Shown: positions 1-8,734 of the stretch, in pieces
Layout of the letters: the number at the start of each line of letters is the position of its first letter
Position numbering within the stretch: position 1 is the first letter of the stretch
Assembly (NCBI RefSeq): GCF_003268775.1
Contig: NZ_QLSU01000003.1
Coordinates: forward strand, 436,363-500,362
Length of the DNA: 64,000 nt
From: Paraburkholderia unamae
GTDB lineage: Bacteria > Pseudomonadota > Gammaproteobacteria > Burkholderiales > Burkholderiaceae
Reading direction: 5' to 3'
Notes under the pieces: generated by a model
Told to the model about the DNA's origin: nothing
What the model saw: the letters and a program-made list of their open reading frames with translations, nothing else
Database searches by the model: none
Program-made: the position numbers and the translations under genes

Positions 1-749
1 GCGGGCATTGCGGCCATTGCGAGCACTGCGGGCACGGCGACTTCGTGCTCTGCCAGAAGGGGCAAATCCCCGGCATCAGCTATGACGGCGGCTATGCCGA
101 CTACATGCTCGCGCCGCAGGAAGCGCTCGCGCGTATGCCCGCCGACCTTTCCGACGTCGACGCCGCGCCGCTCCTGTGCGCGGGCATCACGACCTTCAAC
201 GCGCTGCGCAACAGCGGCGCGCGAGCGGGCGATGTGGTGGCGATTCTCGGCATCGGCGGGCTCGGCCATCTCGGCGTGCAGTACGCGCGCAAAATGGGCT
301 TCGTGACCGTGGCCATCGCGCGCGGGCAGGACAAGGCGCCGCTCGCGCAGCAACTCGGCGCGCATCACTACATCGACAGCGCCTCGCAGAATGTCGCGCA
401 AGCCTTGCTCGCGCTGGGCGGCGCGCGCGTGATACTCGCCACGGCGACGAGCGGCAAGGCCATGAGCGCCGCACTGGGCGGCCTCGGGCTGAACGGCAAG
501 ATGATCATGGTCGGCGTGTCCGAGGAGCCCGTGGAAGTGCCGATCACGCAGTTCATCATGGGGCGCCATTCGGTGCAGGGCTGGCCCTCCGGCACCGCAG
601 CGGATTCGCAGGAAACGCTCGCGTTCAGCGCGTTGTCGGGCGTGAAGCCGATGATCGAGGAGTATCCGCTCTCGCGCGCCGCAGAAGCCTATGAGCGGAT
701 GATGAGCGGCAAGGCGCGCTTTCGCGTCGTGCTCAAGCCGGGCGCTTGA
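1..749 (+). CDS. zinc-dependent alcohol dehydrogenase, 3' part
   Basis: This is the C-terminal part of a medium-chain zinc alcohol dehydrogenase that would oxidise an alcohol with NAD(P). The reading frame is open from base 3, so the gene begins left of the window. The first residues carry the structural-zinc signature Cys-x2-Cys-x2-Cys-x7-Cys (GHCGHCEHC followed by GHGDFVLC). After it come the nucleotide-binding motif GIGGLGHLGVQYA and a C-terminal catalytic-fold region ending in KARFRVVLKPGA. The catalytic-zinc Cys-His segment must lie upstream. It ends about 50 bases from the converging SulP gene. Substrate is not determinable; the family covers simple alcohols and aldehydes. A GTG at 45 could look like a start, but the zinc motif upstream shows it is internal. 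Confidence 0.9.
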   Translation, partial: GHCGHCEHCGHGDFVLCQKGQIPGISYDGGYADYMLAPQEALARMPADLSDVDAAPLLCAGITTFNALRNSGARAGDVVAILGIGGLGHLGVQYARKMGFVTVAIARGQDKAPLAQQLGAHHYIDSASQNVAQALLALGGARVILATATSGKAMSAALGGLGLNGKMIMVGVSEEPVEVPITQFIMGRHSVQGWPSGTAADSQETLAFSALSGVKPMIEEYPLSRAAEAYERMMSGKARFRVVLKPGA

Positions 750-798
750 GCGGCCGGGCCATGCGGTGCGGCGCGAGGTGCGCCGCACCAGCGCTACA

Positions 799-2589
799 TT
801 AGCTGCCCTTGGGCGGCGGTTCGTCATCCTCCGAGATCCCCGCCTCGTCGCAATACCGGTCCACAGCACTGCTTACGGTCGGATCGAAGCGGTCGGGGCC
901 GATCAGATCGAGAAGATCGAAGCGCTTGAGCTTGTCGCGCACGGGGTCCTTCATCTCCGCGAAGTGCAGCGCGATGCCGCGCTCGCTCAACCCCTGGCTC
1001 AGCTCGCGCAGCATGTCGGCCGAGGTGACATCCACGCTCGTCACCGGCTCGGCCGCCACCACGACGCGGCGCACGGGCGTGGGCGACGCGTCCACCGCTT
1101 CGAGCAGGCGCTGCTGGAACAATTCGGCATTGGCGAAGAACAAGGGCGCGTCCCAGCGAAACAGCACGAGCCCCGGCATGCGCGCGGCCTGCGGGTAGCG
1201 CGTGATGTCGTGGTAGCCGCGCAGGCCTTCCACGCGCCCGAGCACCGCGAAGTGCGGCCGCCAGCCGTCCCAGAGGAATTCGATCACGGCGATCACCACG
1301 GCAAGCCCAATGCCGGGAATGGCGCCGAACACCGCAACGGCCACGAAGCAGCCGATCGAGAGCCAGAATTCCCACTGCTGGATGCGGTAGATGCGCTTCA
1401 GATCGGCGATTTCGAACAGCCCCAGCGCGGCGGCAATGACCACGGCCGCGAGCGCGCTGTTGGGCAGATAGCGCAGCAGATTGGGCGCGAACATCAGCAG
1501 CGCCGCCACCGCCAGCGCGCCCACCACGCCGGTCAGTTGCGTGCGCGCTCCGGCGGCTTCGGCAACCGGCGTGCGCGACGCGCTGCTGCTGATCGGGAAG
1601 CCCTGGAACAGTCCCGCCGCGAGGTTGGCCACGCCGAGGCCCACCATCTCCTGGTTGGGGTCCACGCGGGCGCGAAAGCGCGCCGCATAGGTGCGCGAAA
1701 GCACGCTCGTGTCGGCGAAGGCGATCAACGCCACGGCCGCGCCGCCCAGCACGATCTTGACGAGATCCAGGTTGTTCGCCCACGGCAGCGACAGTGCGGG
1801 CAGGCCTTGCGGAATCTTGCCGAGCACTTTCACGCCCAGGCTGTCGAGGTGAAAGAGGCTCACCGCGAGCGTCGCCACGATCACCGCGATCAGGATGCCG
1901 GGCACCCGCTCGAAGCGCTTGAGCACGAGGATCAGCACGAGGCTGCCCGCGCCCACGGCGAAGCTGTACCAGTTGGCCTCGCCGCGCGCGACGGCTTGAA
2001 AGAGATTGAGCAGGTCTCTGATCGGCCCCTGCTCTTCGACGGAAACGGCAAAGAGCTTGGGCAACTGGCTGATGAGCACCGCCAGCGCGATGCCGTTCAT
2101 GTAGCCGTATCGAATGGGCTTGGACAGCAGCTCCGTGATGAAGCCCAGACGCAGCAGCCCCATCACCACGCATACCGTGCCGGACACGAGCGCCATCATG
2201 CTCGCCACCGCAATCGCGCGCGACGGGTCCGTGCCCGCCACCTGCACGACCACGGCGAGAATCGGCGCCGCGAGCGCGGAGTCGGGGCCGAGCACGAGAA
2301 TGCGGCTGGGTCCGAACACGGCGTACGCCAGCAGCGGAATGATCGTCGCGTAAAGGCCGTAGACGCCCGGCACGCCGGACGCCGCGGCATACGCAATGCC
2401 GACGGGCACGAGCATGGTGGTGAGCACCAGACCCGCCGCGAGATCGTTGAAAAGCCAGGCGCCCTGATACTGCTTGAGCAGTGCCACGCCGGGCAGCCAG
2501 CGCAGCCATTGCCGGCCGGCGCTTGCGGGTGCCCCGGGAGGGGCGGAGGGTCTATCCGAATCCATGGGCCGGTGGTTCATGATGAGCAT
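799..2589 (-). CDS. SulP-family anion transporter with STAS domain
   Basis: A membrane anion transporter or exchanger of the SulP (SLC26) family, likely for sulfate, bicarbonate or a dicarboxylate, in the inner membrane. The N-terminal half has the family signature around GLYATIIPLLAYAVFGPSR and LVLGPDSALAAPI, then many hydrophobic segments. A cytoplasmic STAS domain follows from about residue 470, beginning near LVLFRWDAPLFFANAE. Length of about 596 residues fits the family. Start choice is uncertain: in-frame ATGs lie at 2589, 2580 and 2565 and none has a strong Shine-Dalgarno; the frame stays open to 2751, but that extension is rich in Cys and Arg and does not look like protein. It is divergent from nasT. 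The transported ion cannot be told from the sequence. Confidence 0.88.
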   Translation of the reverse strand: MLIMNHRPMDSDRPSAPPGAPASAGRQWLRWLPGVALLKQYQGAWLFNDLAAGLVLTTMLVPVGIAYAAASGVPGVYGLYATIIPLLAYAVFGPSRILVLGPDSALAAPILAVVVQVAGTDPSRAIAVASMMALVSGTVCVVMGLLRLGFITELLSKPIRYGYMNGIALAVLISQLPKLFAVSVEEQGPIRDLLNLFQAVARGEANWYSFAVGAGSLVLILVLKRFERVPGILIAVIVATLAVSLFHLDSLGVKVLGKIPQGLPALSLPWANNLDLVKIVLGGAAVALIAFADTSVLSRTYAARFRARVDPNQEMVGLGVANLAAGLFQGFPISSSASRTPVAEAAGARTQLTGVVGALAVAALLMFAPNLLRYLPNSALAAVVIAAALGLFEIADLKRIYRIQQWEFWLSIGCFVAVAVFGAIPGIGLAVVIAVIEFLWDGWRPHFAVLGRVEGLRGYHDITRYPQAARMPGLVLFRWDAPLFFANAELFQQRLLEAVDASPTPVRRVVVAAEPVTSVDVTSADMLRELSQGLSERGIALHFAEMKDPVRDKLKRFDLLDLIGPDRFDPTVSSAVDRYCDEAGISEDDEPPPKGS

Positions 2590-3184
2590 GCTACCGTGGG
2601 GATAGTGGGAGCGATGAGGTGCAAAAAGCAGCATAGATGAAATATGGTCGTCACAATAGCGGAGATTCGGGACACACCGTCGCGGCGCAACGCCCGCTTT
2701 CCGGCACGCGTGCCTTGCGCACTGCACCACGCAAAGCTTCGGCCATTTCATTTCGGAATCCTGAATTGAACGCGCGGCGGCTGCCTTGCTTCGTGAATCG
2801 TCTGAGGGGAACGAATTGACTGCCGCGGTTTGATTGCCGCGGTTTTCCTACCTCGGTTCGACTGCCGCATCGCGCCCCAACGTCAGTTTTCATCCCGCAC
2901 TTTTTCGTGCATGCGCCGCGCCCTCTGCGCCAGTTGGGTGCAGCGCGACTTCCCGCGCACTGCTGCGGTGCACCACGCCGTGAACGCCATAGAGTCGTGC
3001 AGCACGCAGTCGATCCCATCCGGCAAGGCTTTCCCGCCGCAAGGCAAACTGGCACGCACCTTGCTGAATCTTCCGTATGTTCCGCTATGGAGCGCGATGC
3101 ACCGGACGGCGGCACGCCGCCGTCCCGTCTGGCGCGTAGACGCCGGGCGTGAGAGCAAAGAACCGATCAACCGTCGAAGATTTC
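2590..3184. other. intergenic region between SulP gene and nasT
   Basis: No convincing gene is seen; open frames here have the unnatural composition of shadow frames. It should hold divergent promoters for the transporter and nasT. The one structure noticed is a tandem direct repeat of 14 bases at 2818-2831 and 2832-2845 (unit GA(C/T)TGCCGCGGTTT), one mismatch, with a partial third copy near 2864. Confidence 0.5.
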
Positions 3185-3793
3185 ATGCCGACGACTCCCC
3201 GAATACCCATGCTGCGCGTACTGCTCGTAACCGACACCGACAAGCCTATTGGCGACCTGCGCGACGCGCTCGCGCGGCTCGGCTACGACATGCTCGCCGA
3301 GCCCGCCACGCCGCAGGCGCTGCATCGCGTGGTCGAGCGCGAGCGGCCCGATGTCATCATCATCGACACCGAGTCGCCCTCGCGCGACACGCTCGAACAA
3401 CTCGCGGTCATGAACGCCACTGCGCCGCGCCCCGTGCTGATGTTCAGCCACGACGCCAACCAGCAGTTGATCCGCTCCGCCGTGAACGCGGGCGTGACGG
3501 CCTACCTCGTGGAAGGGCTCGCCGGCGAGCGCATCGCGCCGATCCTCGAAGTCGCGCTCGCGCGCTTCGCGCAGGAAGCGCAGTTGCGCGAGCGCCTCAC
3601 GCAGGCCGAGAACGAACTGGCCGAGCGCAAGCTCATCGACCGCGCCAAGCGCCTCTTGATGGAGCAGCAGAAGATGACCGAGCCCGCCGCCTACGCGACA
3701 CTGCGCAAGCGGGCCATGAACCAGAGTCTGAAGCTCGCCGAGGTCGCCCGCCAGATCGTCGCGGCGGCCGAGCCGCACGAACGCAACGAATGA
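3185..3793 (+). CDS. nasT: NasT-type ANTAR-domain RNA-binding antiterminator
   Basis: A cytoplasmic regulator of about 202 residues that would bind leader RNA and prevent transcription termination. The N-terminal part is a response-regulator receiver fold (LRVLLVTDTD at the start, PDVIIIDTES in the centre). A coiled linker (REAQLRERLTQAENELAE-like) follows, then a C-terminal ANTAR domain (KLIDRAKRLLMEQQ ... AYATLRKRAM). In the known NasS-NasT systems of gamma- and alpha-proteobacteria NasT is held inactive by NasS until nitrate or nitrite is bound. The ATG at 3185 is preferred over a GTG at 3149 because the added residues look random; an ATG at 3209 is also possible. nasS starts 10 bases downstream, so the two are co-transcribed. 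No nitrate reductase genes are in the window. Confidence 0.86.
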   Translation: MPTTPRIPMLRVLLVTDTDKPIGDLRDALARLGYDMLAEPATPQALHRVVERERPDVIIIDTESPSRDTLEQLAVMNATAPRPVLMFSHDANQQLIRSAVNAGVTAYLVEGLAGERIAPILEVALARFAQEAQLRERLTQAENELAERKLIDRAKRLLMEQQKMTEPAAYATLRKRAMNQSLKLAEVARQIVAAAEPHERNE

Positions 3794-3803
3794 AGCACTG
3801 CCC

Positions 3804-4925
3804 ATGAACGCCACCACCCCTCTCGCCGCGCCGGAGAAAACCCATCTGAAGATTGGCTTCGTGCCGCTCGCCGACGCCGCGCCGCTCGTCGCCGCGAAGC
3901 TGCTCGAATTCGGCCACGCGCACGGCCTCACGCTCGAACTCTCGCGCCAGCCCTCGTGGGCCGCGCTGCGCGACAAGCTGCTTTCCGGCGAGCTCGACGC
4001 CGCGCATTCGCTCTATGGGCTCGTGTACGGCGTGCAGCTGGGTCTCGGCGGCCCGCAAACGGACATGGCCGTGCTGATGGTGCTCAACCGCAACGGCCAG
4101 GCCATCACGCTCTCGAACCGCCTGGCCGATGCGCTCGCCGAGCACGGCACGCTGCCGCGCGCGCTCGCCACGCTCGATCGCAAGCCTGTGTTCGCGCAGA
4201 CCTTCCCGACCGGCACGCACGCCATGTGGCTTTATTACTGGCTCGCGTCACAGGGCGTGCACCCGCTCGACGACATCGAAAGCGTCGTGATTCCGCCGCC
4301 GCAGATGGTGGCCGCGCTCGCCGAAGACCGGCTCGACGGCCTGTGCGTGGGCGAGCCGTGGCCGGGCCTGGCGGAGCAGCGCGGCGTGGGCCGCACGATC
4401 ATCTCGAGCGGCGGGATCTGGCCGGACCATCCCGAGAAGGTGCTGGCGTGCCGGCGCGACTTCGTCGCGCGCTATCCGGCTACGGCGCGCGCGCTCGTGC
4501 AGACGATGCTGGAGGCGTGCCGCTGGCTCGACGGCGAGGGCCATCGGCGGGAAATTTCGCAGTGGCTCGCGCGACCGGAAATGCTCGGCGTGGATGCCGC
4601 GCTGATCGCCCAGCGTCTGGAAGCCGATGCGGGGTCGAGCGCGCCGGGCATGAAGTTCTTCGAGGAAGGCCGGGTGAATTACCCGCACGAATCGGAAGGC
4701 GTGTGGTTTCTCACGCAGTTCGAGCGATGGGGCATGCTCGCGCGCCGCGGCGATTACCGCGAGATCGCCCACGCGCTGAACCAGACCGCGCTCTATCGCG
4801 AGGCGGCGGGCGCGATGGGAATCGGGACGCCGGACGAAGGCGCGAGCGCCCCGTTCGTGGACGGCCGCACGTGGGACGGCGACGATGCGGTGGCGTATGT
4901 GGAGGGGTTTGCGATCCGCGCCTGA
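3804..4925 (+). CDS. nasS: NasS-type nitrate sensor (NrtA/CmpA-like protein)
   Basis: A 373-residue protein related to the substrate-binding subunits of nitrate/bicarbonate ABC transporters (NrtA, CmpA). It lacks a signal peptide, the hallmark of the cytoplasmic nitrate sensor NasS: the N-terminus runs MNATTPLAAPEKTHLKIG straight into the binding fold. Family segments include GFVPLADAAPLVAAKLLEFG, the middle stretch FAQTFPTGTHAMWLYYWLAS, PPPQMVAALAEDRLDGLCVGEPW and the C-terminal KFFEEGRVNYPHESEG. It follows nasT by 10 bases, giving the order nasT-nasS. By the family model it would sequester NasT when nitrate or nitrite is absent. The alternative, a periplasmic transporter component, is unlikely without a leader and without permease or ATPase genes nearby. 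Confidence 0.85.
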   Translation: MNATTPLAAPEKTHLKIGFVPLADAAPLVAAKLLEFGHAHGLTLELSRQPSWAALRDKLLSGELDAAHSLYGLVYGVQLGLGGPQTDMAVLMVLNRNGQAITLSNRLADALAEHGTLPRALATLDRKPVFAQTFPTGTHAMWLYYWLASQGVHPLDDIESVVIPPPQMVAALAEDRLDGLCVGEPWPGLAEQRGVGRTIISSGGIWPDHPEKVLACRRDFVARYPATARALVQTMLEACRWLDGEGHRREISQWLARPEMLGVDAALIAQRLEADAGSSAPGMKFFEEGRVNYPHESEGVWFLTQFERWGMLARRGDYREIAHALNQTALYREAAGAMGIGTPDEGASAPFVDGRTWDGDDAVAYVEGFAIRA

Positions 4926-4968
4926 GGGACGGCTGTTCAGCGTCTGTGCGGCGCTTGACTGCCGGCGA

Positions 4969-5370
4969 CTAGGCGTTCAGCCAGTTTTCGACCTTCACGC
5001 CTGGGTAATGCGCAAAGTCGCGCTCGTTGTTCGTAACGAGCACCACATTGAGCGCGATTGCGTGCGCGGCGATCAGCTTGTCGAGGTGGTCCTTCTTGCG
5101 CTCGCGCGTCGCTTCCCGAACCGGGCCATAGGCAACCGCCGCGCCCGCGTCGAACGGCACGACAGGAATATCCTCGATCAAGGCGGCCAGATTGCGCTTT
5201 TCTCGCGCGCGATACTCCGACACGGCGACACCGTACTCGAGTTCGGCATAGGTAATTGCCGACATCACGACGTCGCCGACATAGCATTGCGCGAAGCGTT
5301 TCGCGACCTGCTCGGGTTGATTCTTCATCAGATAGATGCAGATGTTCGTGTCGAGCATGAACTGCGGCAT
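4969..5370 (-). CDS. vapC: VapC-type PIN-domain ribonuclease toxin
   Basis: A 133-residue PIN-domain toxin that by family knowledge cleaves tRNA or rRNA with magnesium. The acidic active-site residues can be placed: Asp7 (FMLDTN), Glu43 (TYAELEYG), Asp97 (DHLDKLIAAHA) and the TNNERDF motif around residues 113-119. The sequence resembles the VapC/FitB branch with a YAELEYGV core. It overlaps the end of vapB by one base (TGATG), and a GAGG Shine-Dalgarno lies seven bases before the start inside vapB, so translation is coupled. The gene appears intact, with no missing catalytic residue. Confidence 0.92.
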   Translation of the reverse strand: MPQFMLDTNICIYLMKNQPEQVAKRFAQCYVGDVVMSAITYAELEYGVAVSEYRAREKRNLAALIEDIPVVPFDAGAAVAYGPVREATRERKKDHLDKLIAAHAIALNVVLVTNNERDFAHYPGVKVENWLNA

Positions 5371-5606
5371 CAGAGCGCCTCGCGATCGTCCTGGCCCTGC
5401 TCGCCGCGCCCCTCGGCCATGAAATCCGGCCCGAATTTCGCGAACTTCTTCATGACGCCGCCGAGCGGGCGGCGCGCCGGACGGATGCGGATTTCATCGC
5501 CTATCCGCTCGATCTCGAGTTCGATGTCGCCGCGTTCGTAGGCCAGATCGGCAGGGATGCGCACCGCCTGGGAATTGCCATTCTTGAAGACTCTGGTCGT
5601 ATGCAT
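5370..5606 (-). CDS. vapB: VapB antitoxin (AbrB/MazE-type swapped-hairpin fold)
   Basis: An antitoxin of 78 residues that would bind VapC and repress its own operon. The N-terminus MHTTRVFKNGNSQAVRIPADLAY is the SpoVT/AbrB-type DNA-binding fold (VFKNGNSQAVRIP core), and the acidic C-terminal tail (GRGEQGQDDREAL) would contact the toxin. The frame extends up to an ATG at 5633, but a GGAG at 5613-5616 six bases upstream of the ATG at 5606 decides the start; the longer form would also run through the repeats taken here as the operator. Stop overlaps vapC start by one base. Confidence 0.9.
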   Translation of the reverse strand: MHTTRVFKNGNSQAVRIPADLAYERGDIELEIERIGDEIRIRPARRPLGGVMKKFAKFGPDFMAEGRGEQGQDDREAL

Positions 5607-5621
5607 GCGCCGCTCCAACCG

Positions 5622-5682
5622 ATGGATGTACATGGATGTACTCTAGCCTGGGACAGAGCAAATGTAAATACACGTGTGTACA
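5622..5682. promoter_or_regulatory. putative vapBC operator: tandem and inverted repeats
   Basis: Upstream of vapB the sequence ATGGATGTAC occurs twice in direct tandem at 5622-5641. Within it, GTACAT-GG-ATGTAC at 5628-5641 is a perfect inverted repeat. About 20 bases further upstream is ACACGTGT (5670-5677), a perfect palindrome inside TGTA-N12-TACA (5663-5682). Autoregulated VapB proteins bind such palindromes; the assignment to VapB is inference from position. Confidence 0.6.
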
Positions 5683-5771
5683 TTGGACGCATACCAATCA
5701 AGCGAGCGTACGCAGGCTGCGCGCGGCACCGCTTGTGGCGTGGCAGCGCAGCCTGCGTCGCGTTCAGCGTC

Positions 5772-6065
5772 TTACTTCACGACGACTTGCGTATGCCCCA
5801 CGACCGGCGGCTTTTCGAAGTACGGGCCGACAAGGCGCCGCCACTCCTGGAAGTCCTCCGACTCGCGAAAGTGGACCATGTGGTCCTCGATCGTATCCCA
5901 CTGCACGACGAGCACATACTGGTTCGGCTCTTCCACGCCGCGTTGCAGTTCCACGGCAAGGCAGCCGCGCGCGCGATGAAAGAGCGGCAGCGCCTGCGCC
6001 ACGCCCGCTTCGAATTCGGCGTTCTTGCCTGCGCTCACCGTGATATGCGCCATCTCGTAGACCAT
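5772..6065 (-). CDS. ABM-domain (YgiN-like) monooxygenase
   Basis: A 97-residue protein with the antibiotic-biosynthesis-monooxygenase (ABM) ferredoxin-like fold, typical of small quinol or heme monooxygenases. The sequence shows MVYEMAHITVSAGKNAEF at the start, then FHRARGCLAVELQRGVEEPNQYVLVVQWDTIEDH and FRESEDFQEWRRLVGPYFEKPP, matching the family's beta-alpha pattern. The start at 6065 is set by an AAGGAG seven bases upstream; a longer frame to 6119 is a low-complexity Pro-Glu stretch overlapping nothing useful. It follows the LhgO-like gene on the same strand by 29 bases, so they are probably co-transcribed. Substrate unknown; no catalytic residues are diagnostic in this family. Confidence 0.8.
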   Translation of the reverse strand: MVYEMAHITVSAGKNAEFEAGVAQALPLFHRARGCLAVELQRGVEEPNQYVLVVQWDTIEDHMVHFRESEDFQEWRRLVGPYFEKPPVVGHTQVVVK

Positions 6066-6094
6066 CGTGTTCTCCTTGTGATTCGCTAGTGCGT

Positions 6095-7213
6095 TCAGTT
6101 CAGGTTCAGGTTCAGGCATTCGACCACTTCGTCCGCAATGGCGAGCGAGGCGGTCAGCCCCGGCGATTCGATCCCATAGAGGTTCACGAGCCCGCTCACG
6201 CCATGCCCGCGTGCCCCCTGGATCACGAAATCGCCCCCGCCGTGCGTGCCGCCGCCGGCGAGTTTCGGGCGGATGCCAGCATAACCCGGTTGCAGCGCGT
6301 CGTCAGGCAGCGCGGGCCAATACGTGCGGATCGCCTCGTAGAATTTCGCGGCGCGCGCCGGGTCGACGGTGTAATCGATCGTGTCGATCCATTCGACGTC
6401 GGGGCCGAAGCGCGCCTGGCGGCCGAGGTCGATCGTCAGGTGCACGCCGAGGCCGCCCTCTTCGGGAACCGGATAGATGAGCCGTGAAAACGGCGCGGCG
6501 CCCGTAAGCGAATAGTAATTGCCCTTCGCGTAACGCCCCGGCGGGATCGATTCGCGCGCGATGCCTTCGATCGAAGCCGCCACCTGCTGCGCAAAGAGCC
6601 CCGCGCTATTCACCACGCGCCTGGCGGCCAGTTGCATCGGCTCCGCGCCGCCCACCTCCAGCACGATGCCGTCCGCGCGCACCGCGCCGCCCGTGACCGG
6701 CGAGCACAACGCCACCATGCCGCCCGCCGCCTCGAAATCGCCCTGCAACGCGAGCATCAGGCCGTGGCTGTCGATGATGCCCGTGGAAGGCGACTCCAGC
6801 GCGGCCACGCAATGGAGCGCGGGTTCCAGCGCCTGCGCCTGCACACCTTCCAGCCAGCGCAAGTCGTTCACGCCGTTGGCCGCCGCCGCCGCGCGAATGG
6901 CGCGCAGCGCGTCGAGCTGCCCCTCGTTCGTCGCGACGATGAACTTGCCGCAGCGGCGATATTCCACGCCTTTTGCGTCGCAGTAGGCGTAAAGCTGCTG
7001 CTTGCCTTGCACGCACAGACGCGCTTTGAGCGAGCCCTGCGGATAGTAGATGCCCGCATGGATCACTTCGCTGTTGCGCGAACTGGTGCCGCTGCCTATG
7101 GCGTTTTCCGCCTCGACGAGAACGGTCTCCCAGCCTTGCCTTGCGCAAGCGCGCGCCACCGCGAGACCGACCACCCCGGCGCCGATCACGACGCAATCCA
7201 CCGTGTCCGTCAT
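6095..7213 (-). CDS. FAD-dependent 2-hydroxyacid oxidase, LhgO/DAO family
   Basis: A 372-residue flavoprotein of the D-amino-acid oxidase superfamily, closest in look to L-2-hydroxyglutarate oxidases. The N-terminal dinucleotide motif is Gly11-x-Gly13-x2-Gly16 ([15 protein letters not shown]), followed by the typical [24 protein letters not shown] segment, where His and Tyr sit near the flavin. A C-terminal GYAGIRPKL and [20 protein letters not shown] complete the FAD site. It would oxidise a 2-hydroxy acid at the membrane or in the cytoplasm, passing electrons to a quinone or oxygen. Next in the same direction is the ABM monooxygenase. The exact substrate cannot be told; glycerol-3-phosphate or other 2-hydroxyacids are alternatives. 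Confidence 0.82.
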   Translation of the reverse strand: MTDTVDCVVIGAGVVGLAVARACARQGWETVLVEAENAIGSGTSSRNSEVIHAGIYYPQGSLKARLCVQGKQQLYAYCDAKGVEYRRCGKFIVATNEGQLDALRAIRAAAAANGVNDLRWLEGVQAQALEPALHCVAALESPSTGIIDSHGLMLALQGDFEAAGGMVALCSPVTGGAVRADGIVLEVGGAEPMQLAARRVVNSAGLFAQQVAASIEGIARESIPPGRYAKGNYYSLTGAAPFSRLIYPVPEEGGLGVHLTIDLGRQARFGPDVEWIDTIDYTVDPARAAKFYEAIRTYWPALPDDALQPGYAGIRPKLAGGGTHGGGDFVIQGARGHGVSGLVNLYGIESPGLTASLAIADEVVECLNLNLN

Positions 7214-7338
7214 GAAACTTCCCTTCTCGTCACGCGAGTGCTGTTTCGATTGGCGCTATTTTGCCCAATTCGCGTGGTTTGCGTGCCCGGCGGGAGGCTG
7301 GAGTGAGTCCGCGCGCAGCCGAGATCGCGGAACGCGGC

Positions 7339-7365
7339 AAAAAAACGCCGCCCGTGTGGGCGGCG
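7339..7365 (-). terminator. rho-independent terminator of porin gene
   Basis: Read on the minus strand, a CGCCGCCC-type hairpin (7346-7365) is followed by seven T residues (complement of the A run 7339-7345). It lies 40 bases past the porin stop codon. Confidence 0.85.
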
Positions 7366-7404
7366 CGCAATGACAAGCCGAGAAGACGCAATCGGAAGTG
7401 CCGA

Positions 7405-8520
7405 TCAGAAGTGGGTATGCAGGCCCACGCGCGCGACCGCCTGGGTCTGGCCGCTCGACGCACCGTCCGACGAGTTCATGCCGTTGATCTGCGCGAGGCC
7501 GCCCGAACTGGCGCGCTGGTACACGCCGAGCACGTACACGCTCGTGCGCTTTGAGAGCGCATAGTCGACGATCGCGGCAACCTGGTGCGCGTGGTTGTTG
7601 TCCACCACGTCGTTGCCCTTCATGTACATGTACGACGCGCCGGCGCTGAGCGCGGGCGTGAAGTTGTAGTGCGCGCCCACCGAGCCTTCGTACACCGAGC
7701 CGCCATTGGCGGAGTTGTGGACCGTGGTGAACAGCGCGTTCGTGATCCAGCCGCCGAAGCGGTAGTGCGCGCCGATACCCCAGTTGCGGATGCTCACGTC
7801 GCCCTCGCCCGTCACCACGGTCTTGAGGTTCGTATAGGCCGCGTTCACGCCGAAGTCATGCGCCGCGTAGTTCAGCGCGAAGCTCGTGCCGTTGCCCGTG
7901 CCGATCGAACCGGCCACGCCGCCGAAGCTGTACATCGCGCCCGCGCTAAAGCCGCCGTAGGTCGGCGACAGGTACTTCACGGAGTTGTTGACGGTTTCGC
8001 CCGCCATGCGGTCCCAGTCGAACGCGCCGGTCGGATTGTTCGGCAGCGCGAGTTTCTGGAACGGACCCGCGCGGAAATCGTAGAAGTGCCCCGAAAGCTC
8101 CGCCGGATCGTTGCCGGCGAAGTAGAGCGAGTCCGTCATGAAGTCGTACTGATTGCCGAGCGTGAGCTTGCCGAAGCGCTCGTCGCTCAAGCCAACGATC
8201 GACGTGCGGCTAAAGAGGCTCTTGTTCGGCATGAAGCTGCCGTTGTCGACCTGGAACTGGTTGACGAGCTGGAAGAACGCCTTCGTGCCGCCGCCCAGGT
8301 CTTCCGTGCCGGTCATGCCCCAGAGGTTCGGGCCGTTCACGCCGTCGTCCATCTTGACGTTGTGCTTGCCGCCCTGGTTGCTCACATAGGTGATGCCGGT
8401 GTCCATCATCCCGTAGAGCGTCACGCTGCTTTGCGCGAACGCGGGTGCGGCGCCCGCCATCACGCCGATGGCGCCCACGATCGCCATCGCAATCTTTTTG
8501 TACTGCTTATTGTTTTCCAT
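7405..8520 (-). CDS. Gram-negative general porin (Burkholderia OmpC-like)
   Basis: An outer-membrane porin of 371 residues. The N-terminus MENNKQYKKIAMAIVGAIG is a signal peptide cut after Ala29 (PAFA before QSSVTLYG). The mature part starts with the porin_4 pattern SSVTLYGMMDTGITYVSN and ends in a phenylalanine (VARVGLHTHF), as outer-membrane barrels do. An AGGAGG just upstream supports the ATG at 8520; the frame continues to 8607 without a signal-like sequence. It lies 214 bases downstream of ligA on the same strand and ends in a strong terminator. By position it may admit aromatic acids used by the neighbouring dioxygenase, as GalP does in the Pseudomonas putida gallate cluster, but that porin belongs to a different (OprD) type. 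Confidence 0.92.
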   Translation of the reverse strand: MENNKQYKKIAMAIVGAIGVMAGAAPAFAQSSVTLYGMMDTGITYVSNQGGKHNVKMDDGVNGPNLWGMTGTEDLGGGTKAFFQLVNQFQVDNGSFMPNKSLFSRTSIVGLSDERFGKLTLGNQYDFMTDSLYFAGNDPAELSGHFYDFRAGPFQKLALPNNPTGAFDWDRMAGETVNNSVKYLSPTYGGFSAGAMYSFGGVAGSIGTGNGTSFALNYAAHDFGVNAAYTNLKTVVTGEGDVSIRNWGIGAHYRFGGWITNALFTTVHNSANGGSVYEGSVGAHYNFTPALSAGASYMYMKGNDVVDNNHAHQVAAIVDYALSKRTSVYVLGVYQRASSGGLAQINGMNSSDGASSGQTQAVARVGLHTHF

Positions 8521-8734
8521 TCTCCAAGCCTCCTGTTTTGAACAAACCTGTTTTTTCGTGCATCGACGGTGATCCAGCCCGCCACCCCGGAATCCGGCGG
8601 ACCGCAAGCAACCGCGCGGCGTGCGCGCCGCGAGGTCGTACGCGAGGCGAGCGGGCTGTGCCGCCCGCTCGTGCGCAAAAGGGAATCAGGACATCGGGCG
8701 GCAGGTCAGGCGTGCGCCGCCGCCGCGCCGGCGC

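Noticed and set aside
766..2640. Long 624-codon plus-strand frame opposite the SulP gene
   Set aside because: It is His-, Arg- and Gln-rich shadow coding of the transporter gene, with no family pattern. The SulP motifs on the minus strand are clear.
2651..3115. 154-codon minus-strand frame in the SulP-nasT gap
   Set aside because: Cys-, Arg- and Gly-rich with no helix or domain pattern; typical of chance frames in GC-rich DNA.
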